Below, piece after piece: positions 8,843 through 16,534 of a stretch of DNA of 31,810 nt. The number at the start of each line of letters is the position of its first letter. Position 1 is the stretch's first letter. A program made the position numbers and the translations under genes. The notes under the pieces were generated by a model that did not search any database, was not told the DNA's origin, and was given only the letters and a program-made list of their open reading frames with translations. Source of the stretch: an uncultured Eggerthella sp. Lineage in GTDB: Bacteria; Actinomycetota; Coriobacteriia; Coriobacteriales; Eggerthellaceae. The DNA is taken from positions 1 to 31,810 of the forward strand of contig URJE01000009.1 of NCBI GenBank assembly GCA_900547965.1, written 5' to 3'.

Positions 8843-10111
8843 ATGAACCCCAATGAAATGATGAGCGTCGAAGAAGCACTTGATTGCGTGCTTTCTCATG
8901 TTGAGTCTCTTGAAGTTGAAACCGTTTCGTTGCTCGATGCGGTTGGGCGCGTTGTTGCTGAAGATTTGGTAAGTGACTGCGACATTACCCCGTTTGACCA
9001 TGCGGCAATGGATGGTTTTGCGGTTCGTGTGGCCGATCTGGCGAACGCATCTGAGGACTTGCCCGTATCACTGCAGGTGGTGGGGGAAGTTCCCGCCGGG
9101 TCTGTCTTCGGTGGGGGAATTGGCTTCGGAGAAGCTGTGCGGATTATGACGGGCGCTCCTGTGCCGGATGGCGCAGATGCGGTAGTGAAATACGAAATCG
9201 TCGATTACCTTGATGGTGACGGAAGACAGGGGAGTGCTGTTTCGTTCTCTCAGCCAGCGGCGCCTTTCGAAAACATCCGCGCCAAAGGTGAAGAGATAGC
9301 ACAGGGAGAGGTTGCTATCCGTGCAGGTGAGGTGGTAAGTGCTGCTGGAGTCGGGTTCTTAGCAAGCTGCGGCGTTACGGCAGTTCCGGTGTATCGTCGT
9401 CCACGTGTTGCCATTATCCCCATCGGCTCTGAACTGCTGACTCCAGAAGAGCCATTCCGTCCTGGCTGCATTCGCGACAGCAATTCATATGCCATGGCGG
9501 CATGCGTTGCCCAAGCTGGGGGTATTCCTGCTCAGCTGATGATCGTCCCCGACAAGGAAGAGTGTTTAGCGCGTTCTATTAAGCTTGCTGCCGAAGATTA
9601 CGATTTCATTATCACGACTGGCGGGGCCTCCAACGGCGATTACGATTTCATCAAACCCGTAGTTGAGGATTTGGGCGAGCTTTACATGACATTGGTGAAC
9701 ATGCGCCCTGGTAAGGCGCAGACTTTTGGCATAGTGGATGGCACGCCGGTGTTTGGCTTGCCGGGAAATCCTGCGGCAGCTTATTGCGGTTTTGAGGTTT
9801 TGATCCGCCAGGCGTTGCGCAAGATGCAGGGTTATTCTTCCGTTGGTCGCCCGTCGGTTAAGGCTCGTTTGGTGGGTGATCGCAAAAAGCGCGATCCGCG
9901 TCGCATCTATTTGCGTGCCTCGCTCTCCCGAAATGGGGAGGGCGTTCTTTGCGTGGTTCCGGCCAAGAACCAGAGTTCGGGTTTGTTCAGCACTCTTCAC
10001 CGAGCCAATTGCCTAGCAATACTCCCGGTAGGCACCGACCAAAACCCTGTGCCCGACGGTACGCTTATCGATTGCGTATTGCTTGATGTTGAGGAAGGAA
10101 CGGTGCTGTAG
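8843..10111 (+). CDS. moeA: Molybdopterin molybdenumtransferase MoeA
   Basis: Inserts molybdate into adenylated molybdopterin in the last common step of molybdenum cofactor synthesis. Family motifs are clear: PFDHAAMDGFA near residues 50-60, MTGAPVPDGADAVV in domain III, GGASNGDYD at 260-268 and PGNPAA at 307-312. The C-terminal domain IV is complete. The start is ATG 8843, preceded by GAAAGG at 8831-8836; an in-frame start at 8786 has no such site. The 422-residue length is normal. The downstream mogA-like gene begins at the very next base after the stop, so the two are translationally coupled and act in successive steps. Confidence 0.95.
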   Translation: MNPNEMMSVEEALDCVLSHVESLEVETVSLLDAVGRVVAEDLVSDCDITPFDHAAMDGFAVRVADLANASEDLPVSLQVVGEVPAGSVFGGGIGFGEAVRIMTGAPVPDGADAVVKYEIVDYLDGDGRQGSAVSFSQPAAPFENIRAKGEEIAQGEVAIRAGEVVSAAGVGFLASCGVTAVPVYRRPRVAIIPIGSELLTPEEPFRPGCIRDSNSYAMAACVAQAGGIPAQLMIVPDKEECLARSIKLAAEDYDFIITTGGASNGDYDFIKPVVEDLGELYMTLVNMRPGKAQTFGIVDGTPVFGLPGNPAAAYCGFEVLIRQALRKMQGYSSVGRPSVKARLVGDRKKRDPRRIYLRASLSRNGEGVLCVVPAKNQSSGLFSTLHRANCLAILPVGTDQNPVPDGTLIDCVLLDVEEGTVL

Positions 10112-10582
10112 ATGATTACGTTTGCGGTTATTACCTGCTCTGATACACGCAGTGAAAAGGAAGACACTGCTGGCGCGCTGCTTCAGGAACTCATCGCCGG
10201 CAAGGGGTGGCAGTGCGCTGTGTATAACGTGGTTAAAGACGAGCGCCCCGAAATAGCTGCCGCCATTGTTCGCGCGGCAGACGAGAACAAGGTTGATGTG
10301 GTGCTCACGTGCGGCGGTACGGGCTTGAGCCTAAGGGATGTTACCCCCGAGGCTACGCGCGATGTGTGCGAGCGGGAGGTGCCTGGCATCGCCGAGGGCA
10401 TGAGGGCGCACAGCCTTGCCATCACGCCTCGCGCTATGCTTTCACGTGCATTGTGCATGCAGCGCGGCACCACACTAGTGATCAATTTGCCAGGAAGCAA
10501 AAAAGCCGCCCAGGAAAACTGGGACGGCATTGTTGAGGTTTTACCCCATGCTGTTTCTATGATGCATGGCGGCGGGCATTAA
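10112..10582 (+). CDS. mog: Molybdopterin adenylyltransferase (MogA/MoaB family)
   Basis: Adenylates molybdopterin before MoeA loads molybdenum. The 156-residue protein carries the family signature GGTGLSLRDVTPEA at 68-81 (the usual sequence has TGxSxRDxTPEA) and the C-terminal NLPGSKKAAQENW segment that binds molybdopterin. It starts directly after the moeA stop, with AGGAAGGAA inside the moeA end as ribosome site. Bacterial MogA and MoaB proteins cannot be told apart reliably by eye, so the symbol is tentative. It ends six bases from the convergent moaC. Confidence 0.92.
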   Translation: MITFAVITCSDTRSEKEDTAGALLQELIAGKGWQCAVYNVVKDERPEIAAAIVRAADENKVDVVLTCGGTGLSLRDVTPEATRDVCEREVPGIAEGMRAHSLAITPRAMLSRALCMQRGTTLVINLPGSKKAAQENWDGIVEVLPHAVSMMHGGGH

Positions 10583-10588
10583 TTTCCT

Positions 10589-11086
10589 CTAGGCCCTATT
10601 CCATGTGCCGGTTTTGCCACCTTCTTTATGAAGCAGGCGAACCATATCGATCTCCATTCCGCGATCGATTGCTTTGCACATGTCGTATACGGTTAGGCCT
10701 GCTACGCTTACTGCGGTTAGCGCTTCCATTTCCACACCGGTTTTGCCGACGAGCGAGCAAGTTGCTGTTAGCTGGATGCCGCAGCGGCCGTCTTCGCGTT
10801 CTTCGGCGTGTTGGGGTGCGCACTTTACCTCAACCTTGGTAAGAGCCAGCGGATGGCAGAGGGGTATAAGGTTGCTGGTTTGCTTGGCTGCCATAATGCC
10901 AGCTATGCGTGCAGCTGCTAGCACATCGCCTTTTTTTGCGCTGCCGCTTTCGATAACCGCAAGGGTTTCGGGCTGCATAGCAACGAAGCCTTCCGCGATG
11001 GCGGTACGCTTGGTTTCTGCCTTGGCGGAAACATCCACCATGCGGGCATCGCCTTCGGCGTCGATATGGGTAAGCTGTTGGGTCAT
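10589..11086 (-). CDS. moaC: Cyclic pyranopterin monophosphate synthase MoaC
   Basis: Works with MoaA to turn GTP into cyclic pyranopterin monophosphate, the first cofactor intermediate. The 165-residue sequence has MVDVSAKAETKRTA at the N-terminus, LCHPL at 76-80, and GVEMEALTAVSVAGLTVYDMCKA, all diagnostic of MoaC. It is the last gene of the minus-strand run modA-modB-modC-moaA-moaC. About 140 bases separate it from moaA, and that gap is occupied by a large inverted-repeat element, so moaC may be partly uncoupled from moaA. The ATG follows a CCCAGGAGGCACC-type ribosome site. Confidence 0.96.
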   Translation of the reverse strand: MTQQLTHIDAEGDARMVDVSAKAETKRTAIAEGFVAMQPETLAVIESGSAKKGDVLAAARIAGIMAAKQTSNLIPLCHPLALTKVEVKCAPQHAEEREDGRCGIQLTATCSLVGKTGVEMEALTAVSVAGLTVYDMCKAIDRGMEIDMVRLLHKEGGKTGTWNRA

Positions 11087-11110
11087 GGTGCCTCCTGGGC
11101 TTTGGGGTAT

Positions 11111-11213
11111 TCAATTGGGGGCCGACCCCTTTTGAATGGACTAGATAAGTTAGGTTAAGCCACCAAGGCTCCCATTCAAAAGAGGTCTGTCCCCAATTGA
11201 ATGGGAGCCTTGG
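11111..11213. repeat. Nested inverted-repeat (REP-like) element between moaA and moaC
   Basis: Two nested dyads share one arm. Bases 11111-11139 are an inverted copy of 11172-11200 with only three mismatches over 29 bases. In addition 11163-11179 and 11197-11213 form a perfect 17-bp inverted repeat with a 17-base loop. The arms contain the GACAGACC/GGTCTGTCC core typical of dispersed intergenic REP-like palindromes. On the minus strand the 17-bp hairpin begins 13 bases after the moaA stop. It lacks a U-tract, so it may stabilise the mRNA end or weakly terminate rather than act as a strong terminator. Confidence 0.85.
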
Positions 11214-11226
11214 CTTTCGTGTTGGG

Positions 11227-12225
11227 TTATCCGCCGACTTGGCTCATCATGCGACGAGTTCCTACGCGATGTTCGTGGCCGCTCGGTTTATGGGACAATG
11301 CTGCCTTGAATACCGAAAGTACCTCTTCTTCATCGCCTTTTCGAAGCGCACTGCGAATATCGTATTCAGTGTCACTGAATAAACAGGGTTTGATCTTGCC
11401 GTCGGCGGTAAGGCGCAAGCGGTTGCAGCTTGCGCAGAAGTGGTTCGAAATCGCCGATATCACGCCGACGGTTCCTTGGGCGCCGGGAAGGCGATAATAC
11501 TGCGCCGGCCCCCAACCGTCAGGTGTGGCCATGGTGGGCTGCAGGCTTCCCAGGCCGATGGACTGCGCTTGCATGCTTATGGTCTCGATAATCTCCTTTG
11601 CGGGGACAACGTCATCTAGCCCCCATCCGCAACCACCGCAGTCTTCTCCGCTTCCGATAGGCATGTATTCGATGAAGCGAACATGCAAGGGGGCATCTAC
11701 TGTTAAGCGGGCAAAAGAAAGAAGATCCTGGTTCAAGCTGCGAACGACAACCGTATTGAGCTTGACGGGGGAAAGGCCCGATGAAAGAGCTGCCTCTACG
11801 CCTTTGAGGGCATCGTTCAGGTTGCCTCGTCTGGTGATGAAGCGATACTGCTCCGCATTAAGCGTGTCTAACGATATATTCACACGGGAAAGGCCCGCTG
11901 CTTTTAAATCGGTAGCCATATTGGGCAGGAGTATCGCATTGGTGGTCAGCGCAACGCTTTCGATGTCAGGGGTTTGGGCGGTTCGTTCAATGAGACCTAG
12001 GAGTCCTTTGCGAACGGTTGGTTCGCCGCCGGTGAAGCGGATATGCTTGATTCCGAGCCGCGATGCGCACTCGATTGCTTTATGGACCTCTTCGAGGGTA
12101 AGGATGCTTTCGTGGGGGATGCTCTTAACGCCATGCTCGGGCATGCAGTAGATGCAACGCAAATTACAGCGGTCGGTAAGCGATATGCGCAGGTAGTCGA
12201 TTTGTCTTCCCTGACCATCTTTCAT
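11227..12225 (-). CDS. moaA: GTP 3',8-cyclase MoaA
   Basis: Radical-SAM enzyme that starts molybdenum cofactor synthesis from GTP. The N-terminal SAM cluster is C20-x3-C24-x2-C27 in RCNLRCIYC. The second, GTP-binding cluster is C264-x2-C267 with C281. The C-terminus ends in GG (331-332), required for activity in known MoaA proteins, and contains the Arg-rich HRVGTRRM stretch. GAAAGGAG upstream supports the ATG at 12225-12223. It lies 65 bases downstream of modC on the same strand and probably shares its transcript. Confidence 0.96.
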   Translation of the reverse strand: MKDGQGRQIDYLRISLTDRCNLRCIYCMPEHGVKSIPHESILTLEEVHKAIECASRLGIKHIRFTGGEPTVRKGLLGLIERTAQTPDIESVALTTNAILLPNMATDLKAAGLSRVNISLDTLNAEQYRFITRRGNLNDALKGVEAALSSGLSPVKLNTVVVRSLNQDLLSFARLTVDAPLHVRFIEYMPIGSGEDCGGCGWGLDDVVPAKEIIETISMQAQSIGLGSLQPTMATPDGWGPAQYYRLPGAQGTVGVISAISNHFCASCNRLRLTADGKIKPCLFSDTEYDIRSALRKGDEEEVLSVFKAALSHKPSGHEHRVGTRRMMSQVGG

Positions 12226-12290
12226 GGCGTCTCCTTTCGGGCGATAGTGGATGTGTGGGTTGAGCCGTTGAGTGCAATTGATTGGCGCGG

Positions 12291-13415
12291 CTACTTGGAT
12301 ACGAGGTAAACCTTATCGGAAGGGATGCGGATCAGAAGCACTTCGTCTTTGACTGGTAGCTTTTCCTCGGGCACCTTCAATTTGTCGACGCGCCAGAACA
12401 GGTGCTGTTCAAGGTATTTCATCTCGTTATCGGTCTGATCAATCATTTTGTCGGCGCCTGGTTCACGGTCAAGGAATTCTAGCAGTGCCGAGCGATCGAA
12501 GCGTGAGTCGCTTGTTCGAACAACGCGAACGCGATAGGTATTTCGTCCTTGCTTTTCCGCGCGTTCCAGAAAGAATGCTCGGACTCCCATGCATGTTAGA
12601 TTCTCTTGAACGGGCTTGTCGGTTTCGACTTCGATGCCCCAAGCGGGCAGGAATACTCGATGATCGTTAATCCGATGGGCGGGGGTGGCATTTTTGCAGC
12701 CTGATAACTTAATGCTTGCGGCCGATTGGGGATTGTTGACGAGGCTGGTGCCCGTGCTTACCTCCATCACATGCCCTTTTTCGATTACGGCAATGCGATC
12801 ACAGAAGCGCAGTGCCTCATCGATATCGTGGCTAACGTACAGAATCGTTCCATGAAAGGTTTCGAACAACCCAGCAAGGTTTTGCTCCAGCACTCCTTTT
12901 AGGTGTGCGTCAAGGGCGGAAAAAGGCTCATCGAGCATAAGGATGTCTGGTTTTGCCGCTAGCATTCGAGCCAACGCAACGCGTTGTTGCTGTCCTCCTG
13001 AAAGCTGCGAAGGGTATCGCTTGCCGAAGCCCTCTAAGCCGAAACGCTTCAGCTCGGCGTTAACCTGAGCTTCCCGTTCTTCTTTGGGCAGCTTTCGGTC
13101 GATTCCCGCCGCAACGTTTTCCGCCACGGTTAAGTTGGGGAATAGCATGTAGTTTTGGAACAACAGGGCGGTTTTACGTTCTTGAGGGGAAAGGTTCACG
13201 GTTGGGCGTTTTCCTGCCTCCCGTTCAAAGAACGTTTTTCCGTTTACCACGATCTTTCCCTCATCGGGTGTTTCGATGCCTGCAATGCACCTCATGGTAA
13301 GGCTTTTCCCACAGCCCGATTCGCCCAGCCAGCCAAGGGTTTCGTTGCCTGCTTCTATATTCACGTCAAGCGTAAATGCGGGGAAGTGCTTTTTTATGGA
13401 TATGGAAAGGCTCAT
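12291..13415 (-). CDS. modC: Molybdate ABC transporter ATP-binding protein ModC
   Basis: ATPase of the molybdate importer. Walker A GESGCGKS is at 31-38, Q-loop Gln87, signature LSGGQQQ at 138-144 and Walker B DILMLDEP at 157-164. The C-terminal 140 residues resemble the regulatory region of ModC/CysA-type ATPases only loosely. The ATG overlaps the modB stop by 4 bases (ATGA), indicating translational coupling. The specificity call (molybdate rather than sulfate) comes from the neighbours modA, modB, moaA and the ModE-like regulator. Confidence 0.9.
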   Translation of the reverse strand: MSLSISIKKHFPAFTLDVNIEAGNETLGWLGESGCGKSLTMRCIAGIETPDEGKIVVNGKTFFEREAGKRPTVNLSPQERKTALLFQNYMLFPNLTVAENVAAGIDRKLPKEEREAQVNAELKRFGLEGFGKRYPSQLSGGQQQRVALARMLAAKPDILMLDEPFSALDAHLKGVLEQNLAGLFETFHGTILYVSHDIDEALRFCDRIAVIEKGHVMEVSTGTSLVNNPQSAASIKLSGCKNATPAHRINDHRVFLPAWGIEVETDKPVQENLTCMGVRAFFLERAEKQGRNTYRVRVVRTSDSRFDRSALLEFLDREPGADKMIDQTDNEMKYLEQHLFWRVDKLKVPEEKLPVKDEVLLIRIPSDKVYLVSK

Positions 13416-14842
13416 TCTTCTGCCCTCTTGCGATATTTAGTAGTGCGATTACTCCACAGGTTGATGAACAGGATCACTATGAAGCTGAATCCAATAACGA
13501 TCGCGGTCCAGAACCATGCAACGCCGTCGTTTCCGTTCATCCATTCGAAGTAGATGGCGATGGGAATGGTGCGTGTGATGCCCAGGTAGTTACCGGCCAA
13601 GAACAGCGTTGCGCCGAACTCGCCGAGAGCACGCGCGAATGCGAGCACGGTTCCTGCGGCAATGCTGCTCCAGGAAAGGGGGAGCATCAATCTCAGGAAG
13701 ATACGCGTGTTGCTCCAGCCTAAGGTGCGGGCAGCATCGAGCATGTTGGTGTCGAGGTTTTCAAAGGCGCCCAGTGCGCTTCGGTACATCAAGGGGAATG
13801 CGACCACTACAGCGGCAATAACCGTTGCGGGCCAGCTGAAGATAAGGGGAAATCCGATGTCGATAAAGAAGCTGCCGAAGGCGGTATTCCTGCCGCATAA
13901 GTACAGCAGGATAAAGCCGCATACGGTCGGGGGGAGTACCATGGGGATGGTGAATATGCTGTCGGCAATGTTCTTTGCTCTTTGTGAAAGATGAAGACAC
14001 CAATATGCAGCTAGCAAGCCAAGAATGAAGATGAAAACGATGGCAACGCCGGTAGTTTTAAGGGTTACCCACAGGGGGCTCCAGTCGAGTTCTGAGAGGA
14101 ATTTGCCCACTGCGGCAATCCCGGTAGCCTCTTCGTTCACGATAACTTCATTTGCGGGTGCCAGTCGACCGAAGTCGGCGAAGGAAGGTTTGAAGTAGTT
14201 TGGGTTATCGCTGTCGGTGGGGTCGGAGCCATCGGTGCCTATAACACTGGCATACACATTTCCATTTATTTCTTGATCGAACGAGAAACGGATGTTGTGG
14301 ATTTCGTAGGTTGGGTTGCTCGTGAAATACCAGGTGCCGATTTGGGAAAGAGGGGTAGAGCCTGCTGCTGTTTCATCGTCGAGCGCACAGAGATAGTCTT
14401 TAAGTAAGGCCTTATCATTTTCGTCGTCGATGTCGATGCCAAGAGTCTGTGCTGCTTGGGCGGGAATGTAAGCGACCGCATAGGAATCAGAGGCGATGAG
14501 CTGAAAGAATGTGCCTGCCTCACTTCCCACCAAATACGAGTAACCGTAATATGTTCCATCAATAGCTCGATTCGACCCCTTTTGAGCACGCGTGAAATCG
14601 CAGATTGCGTAGGAAGTGCCCTCAATTGATGCGCTGGTTGCATCTTCCGATACGCTAACTTTTACCGATTCTCCGTTCCCAGGAGAAGAAGCCTGGGAAT
14701 TGGTGGTTTTGGGTGTTTGGGGAGTGTCGGCATCGCCTAAAGATTCATCGGCAAATGCCCAACAGGGGAGCAACGCCGTCATCAAAACCAGTATCAGCAT
14801 GAATAAGCAGGTGGCATGCGTTATGCATCGTTTTGCATTCAT
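13412..14842 (-). CDS. modB: Molybdate ABC permease ModB with an extra secreted N-terminal domain
   Basis: Membrane channel subunit of the molybdate importer. The C-terminal half (from about residue 255) is a standard ModB permease with five to six spans; the ModC-contact (EAA) loop is seen in LDAARTLGWSNTRIF at 368-382. What is unusual is the front: residues 1-32 form a signal-like hydrophobic segment ending AFADE. They are followed by roughly 210 mostly polar residues (33-245) rich in Ser, Thr, Asp and Tyr that should lie outside the cell. Typical ModB has about 230 residues; this one has 476. I do not recognise the extra domain. It is followed by modC with a 4-base overlap and preceded by modA and an attenuator hairpin. 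Confidence 0.9.
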   Translation of the reverse strand: MNAKRCITHATCLFMLILVLMTALLPCWAFADESLGDADTPQTPKTTNSQASSPGNGESVKVSVSEDATSASIEGTSYAICDFTRAQKGSNRAIDGTYYGYSYLVGSEAGTFFQLIASDSYAVAYIPAQAAQTLGIDIDDENDKALLKDYLCALDDETAAGSTPLSQIGTWYFTSNPTYEIHNIRFSFDQEINGNVYASVIGTDGSDPTDSDNPNYFKPSFADFGRLAPANEVIVNEEATGIAAVGKFLSELDWSPLWVTLKTTGVAIVFIFILGLLAAYWCLHLSQRAKNIADSIFTIPMVLPPTVCGFILLYLCGRNTAFGSFFIDIGFPLIFSWPATVIAAVVVAFPLMYRSALGAFENLDTNMLDAARTLGWSNTRIFLRLMLPLSWSSIAAGTVLAFARALGEFGATLFLAGNYLGITRTIPIAIYFEWMNGNDGVAWFWTAIVIGFSFIVILFINLWSNRTTKYRKRAEE

Positions 14843-14874
14843 GGGAGATCCTCATCTGAAAAGGTAGCGTATCG

Positions 14875-14911
14875 AAAAATGGGAGATGGGCGTTGCTGCG
14901 CGCCCATCTCC
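14875..14911 (-). terminator. Attenuator/terminator between modA and modB
   Basis: On the minus strand a perfect 11-bp stem (14911-14901 with 14892-14882, GGAGATGGGCG / CGCCCATCTCC, 8-base loop) runs into five T residues (14879-14875). It lies 35 bases after modA and just before modB. Partial read-through would give more binding protein than transporter, as is common for ABC importers. Confidence 0.85.
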
Positions 14912-14945
14912 GAAAAGTAGTGAAGTTGAAGTGGTTGTCTGCGGC

Positions 14946-15812
14946 TTATGCGAGCTCAAAGCCCCACTTCTGCCAGATTGCCTGAGCTTTTTCGCTGTTC
15001 ATGCACCAGTCGAGGAATTCCTTGGTGGCGTCAACGTTCTTACAATCCTTGGTGATAGCGCCAGGGTACACGATGTTCTTGTGAGTGTCTCCAGGCACGG
15101 TGCCAACGATCTCTACGCCGCCGAAGCGATATACATCAGAGGTGTATACGAAGGCAATATCGACATCGCCAGACTGAGCATGCTTGCAAACGTTGCCAAC
15201 AGAGGTATCGGTTACAACCTTGTAGTCGGAGCCGTAAGAACCGCCCTTACCGGAGATTTCCTTGCCGGTTTTGCCTGCGTCATCACCAGCGGGGGTGTAA
15301 ACGCCAACGGTGGAAAGGGACTGTGCTGCGTAGTTGCCTGCGGGAACCGAGTCGTCGCCAACGCAGATGGAATACTTGCCGGCGGCAATGTCCTCAAGCG
15401 TTACGTTGGAGAGGCCGGAGCCTTCCTTGGAAACCATAACCAGATCATTCTTGAACAGGTCAACGCGAGTTCCCTCGTCAACATAACCTTCCTTGACGGC
15501 GGTATCCATGGAGCCCTTGGATGCGGAGATCAAAAGATCGGCATAGGATCCTGCACCAAGCATCTCATTCAGCTCGCCGGAAGCTTTGTACTGGGTGTCG
15601 GCGAAGGATACGTTGCCGTGACCATCTTCGATATAGGCCTGCTGGGCTTCTTCCATTGCCTTCGAAAGAGAGTTGGCAGCAAATACCTGAAGCTGAACGT
15701 CTTCTTTCTTTCCCTCCTGTTGGCAGCCCGTAAGAGCAACGGCAACTAACGCACAGCAAGCGAAAGCCGCAAACGCGGTGGCGAGTTTTTTCGCCTTTTG
15801 GGTGACAGTCAT
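14946..15812 (-). CDS. modA: Molybdate-binding lipoprotein ModA
   Basis: Extracytoplasmic substrate-binding protein that captures molybdate for ModBC. A lipoprotein signal peptide ends with lipobox LTGC (Cys30). The mature part begins with VQLQVFAANSLSKAMEE, the conserved ModA start in which the Ser residues contact the oxyanion, and contains YKASGELNEML and ADLLISASKG as expected. The ATG at 15812 is chosen over a TTG 15 bases further up because GAAAGG lies seven bases before it. The 288-residue length is normal. It is the first gene of the mod operon and diverges from the ModE-like gene. Confidence 0.94.
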   Translation of the reverse strand: MTVTQKAKKLATAFAAFACCALVAVALTGCQQEGKKEDVQLQVFAANSLSKAMEEAQQAYIEDGHGNVSFADTQYKASGELNEMLGAGSYADLLISASKGSMDTAVKEGYVDEGTRVDLFKNDLVMVSKEGSGLSNVTLEDIAAGKYSICVGDDSVPAGNYAAQSLSTVGVYTPAGDDAGKTGKEISGKGGSYGSDYKVVTDTSVGNVCKHAQSGDVDIAFVYTSDVYRFGGVEIVGTVPGDTHKNIVYPGAITKDCKNVDATKEFLDWCMNSEKAQAIWQKWGFELA

Positions 15813-15935
15813 GGGGAGTCCTTTCAACTCGGGGCGTGGTTTTATCCTTTCGCGAGAATAAATGCAAAATCCCTTGTTTGGTTTGGGAAAATAAGCGAAA
15901 CGATTGTGACGTGTCGATTTCGAGAGGTAAACGGT

Positions 15936-16379
15936 ATGCGCAGCGACGAAGTATCGGCAGACATCAAAGTTTTCATAAGCTCAAAGGGCCAAGCGGACCA
16001 TAGTCCTGGGCTTGGCCTTGGTGTTGTGGAATTGTGCGAGCGAGTTGAACGGTTGGGTTCCCTGAACAAAGCTGCGGCCGATATGGGCATGGCCTACAGT
16101 AAGGCATGGCGCATTATCAAGCAGGCGGAAGATGGTCTTGACGTGGCTTTATTCCTTCGTCAAGGCGCTCGTGGTTCTTGTTTGACCGAAGAAGCCAAAG
16201 CGCTGATCGAGCTGTTCCGCAAAGTGGAGCGTGAAACGAAGGCCTGCGCCAATCGGGTGCTTCGCGAGTCTTTGGACGATTTGGTCGACAAAGGAATTCT
16301 TTCCCATGCTTCGGCCCCTGATTTGGAAAAGAAAGCCACACCTGAACTTATTGCTCAGGTGCGTGCGTTGGGGCTTTAG
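15936..16379 (+). CDS. Short ModE-like winged-helix regulator (no Mop domain)
   Basis: Predicted DNA-binding regulator of molybdenum genes. The sequence LGVVELCERVERLGSLNKAAADMGMAYSKAWRIIKQAE matches the N-terminal winged helix-turn-helix of ModE. The following LTEEAKALIELFRKVERET helix fits its dimerisation region. It stops at 147 residues, so the two C-terminal Mop (molybdate-binding) domains of E. coli ModE are absent. GAGAGG at 15921-15926 precedes the ATG at 15936. The divergent position next to modA supports control of molybdate uptake. How it senses molybdate, if it does, cannot be seen. Confidence 0.88.
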   Translation: MRSDEVSADIKVFISSKGQADHSPGLGLGVVELCERVERLGSLNKAAADMGMAYSKAWRIIKQAEDGLDVALFLRQGARGSCLTEEAKALIELFRKVERETKACANRVLRESLDDLVDKGILSHASAPDLEKKATPELIAQVRALGL

Positions 16380-16434
16380 GTGCCCCTCTTCATTATTCAT
16401 TTAGCTGATAGTTAAATACGGTGAAATTACCAGG

Positions 16435-16488
16435 TAACCGTTTACCGCTTATTGCCAGCCGCTTGCTGAGGGTCTTTTCGGTAAACGG
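16435..16488. promoter_or_regulatory. Inverted pair of CCGTTTACCG motifs downstream of the ModE-like gene
   Basis: CCGTTTACCG (16438-16447) and its exact inverse CGGTAAACGG (16479-16488) flank 31 bases. The first lies in TAACCGTTTACCG, which matches 12 of 13 bases at 813-825 upstream of fdhA. A similar GGTAAACGGT (15926-15935) overlaps the start region of the ModE-like gene. This could be an operator family for that regulator. A terminator use is also possible because the second arm enters the next hairpin. Confidence 0.45.
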
Positions 16489-16503
16489 AAAAGCCGTTTT
16501 CTT
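16483..16503 (+). terminator. Probable terminator of the ModE-like gene
   Basis: AAACGG (16483-16488) pairs with CCGTTT (16494-16499) around loop AAAAG, followed by T-rich TCTT. The stem is short but perfect and lies in the convergent gap before mobBA. Confidence 0.6.
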
Positions 16504-16534
16504 ACTGTATTTGAGTTGGCTTTAAAGGCAGTGC

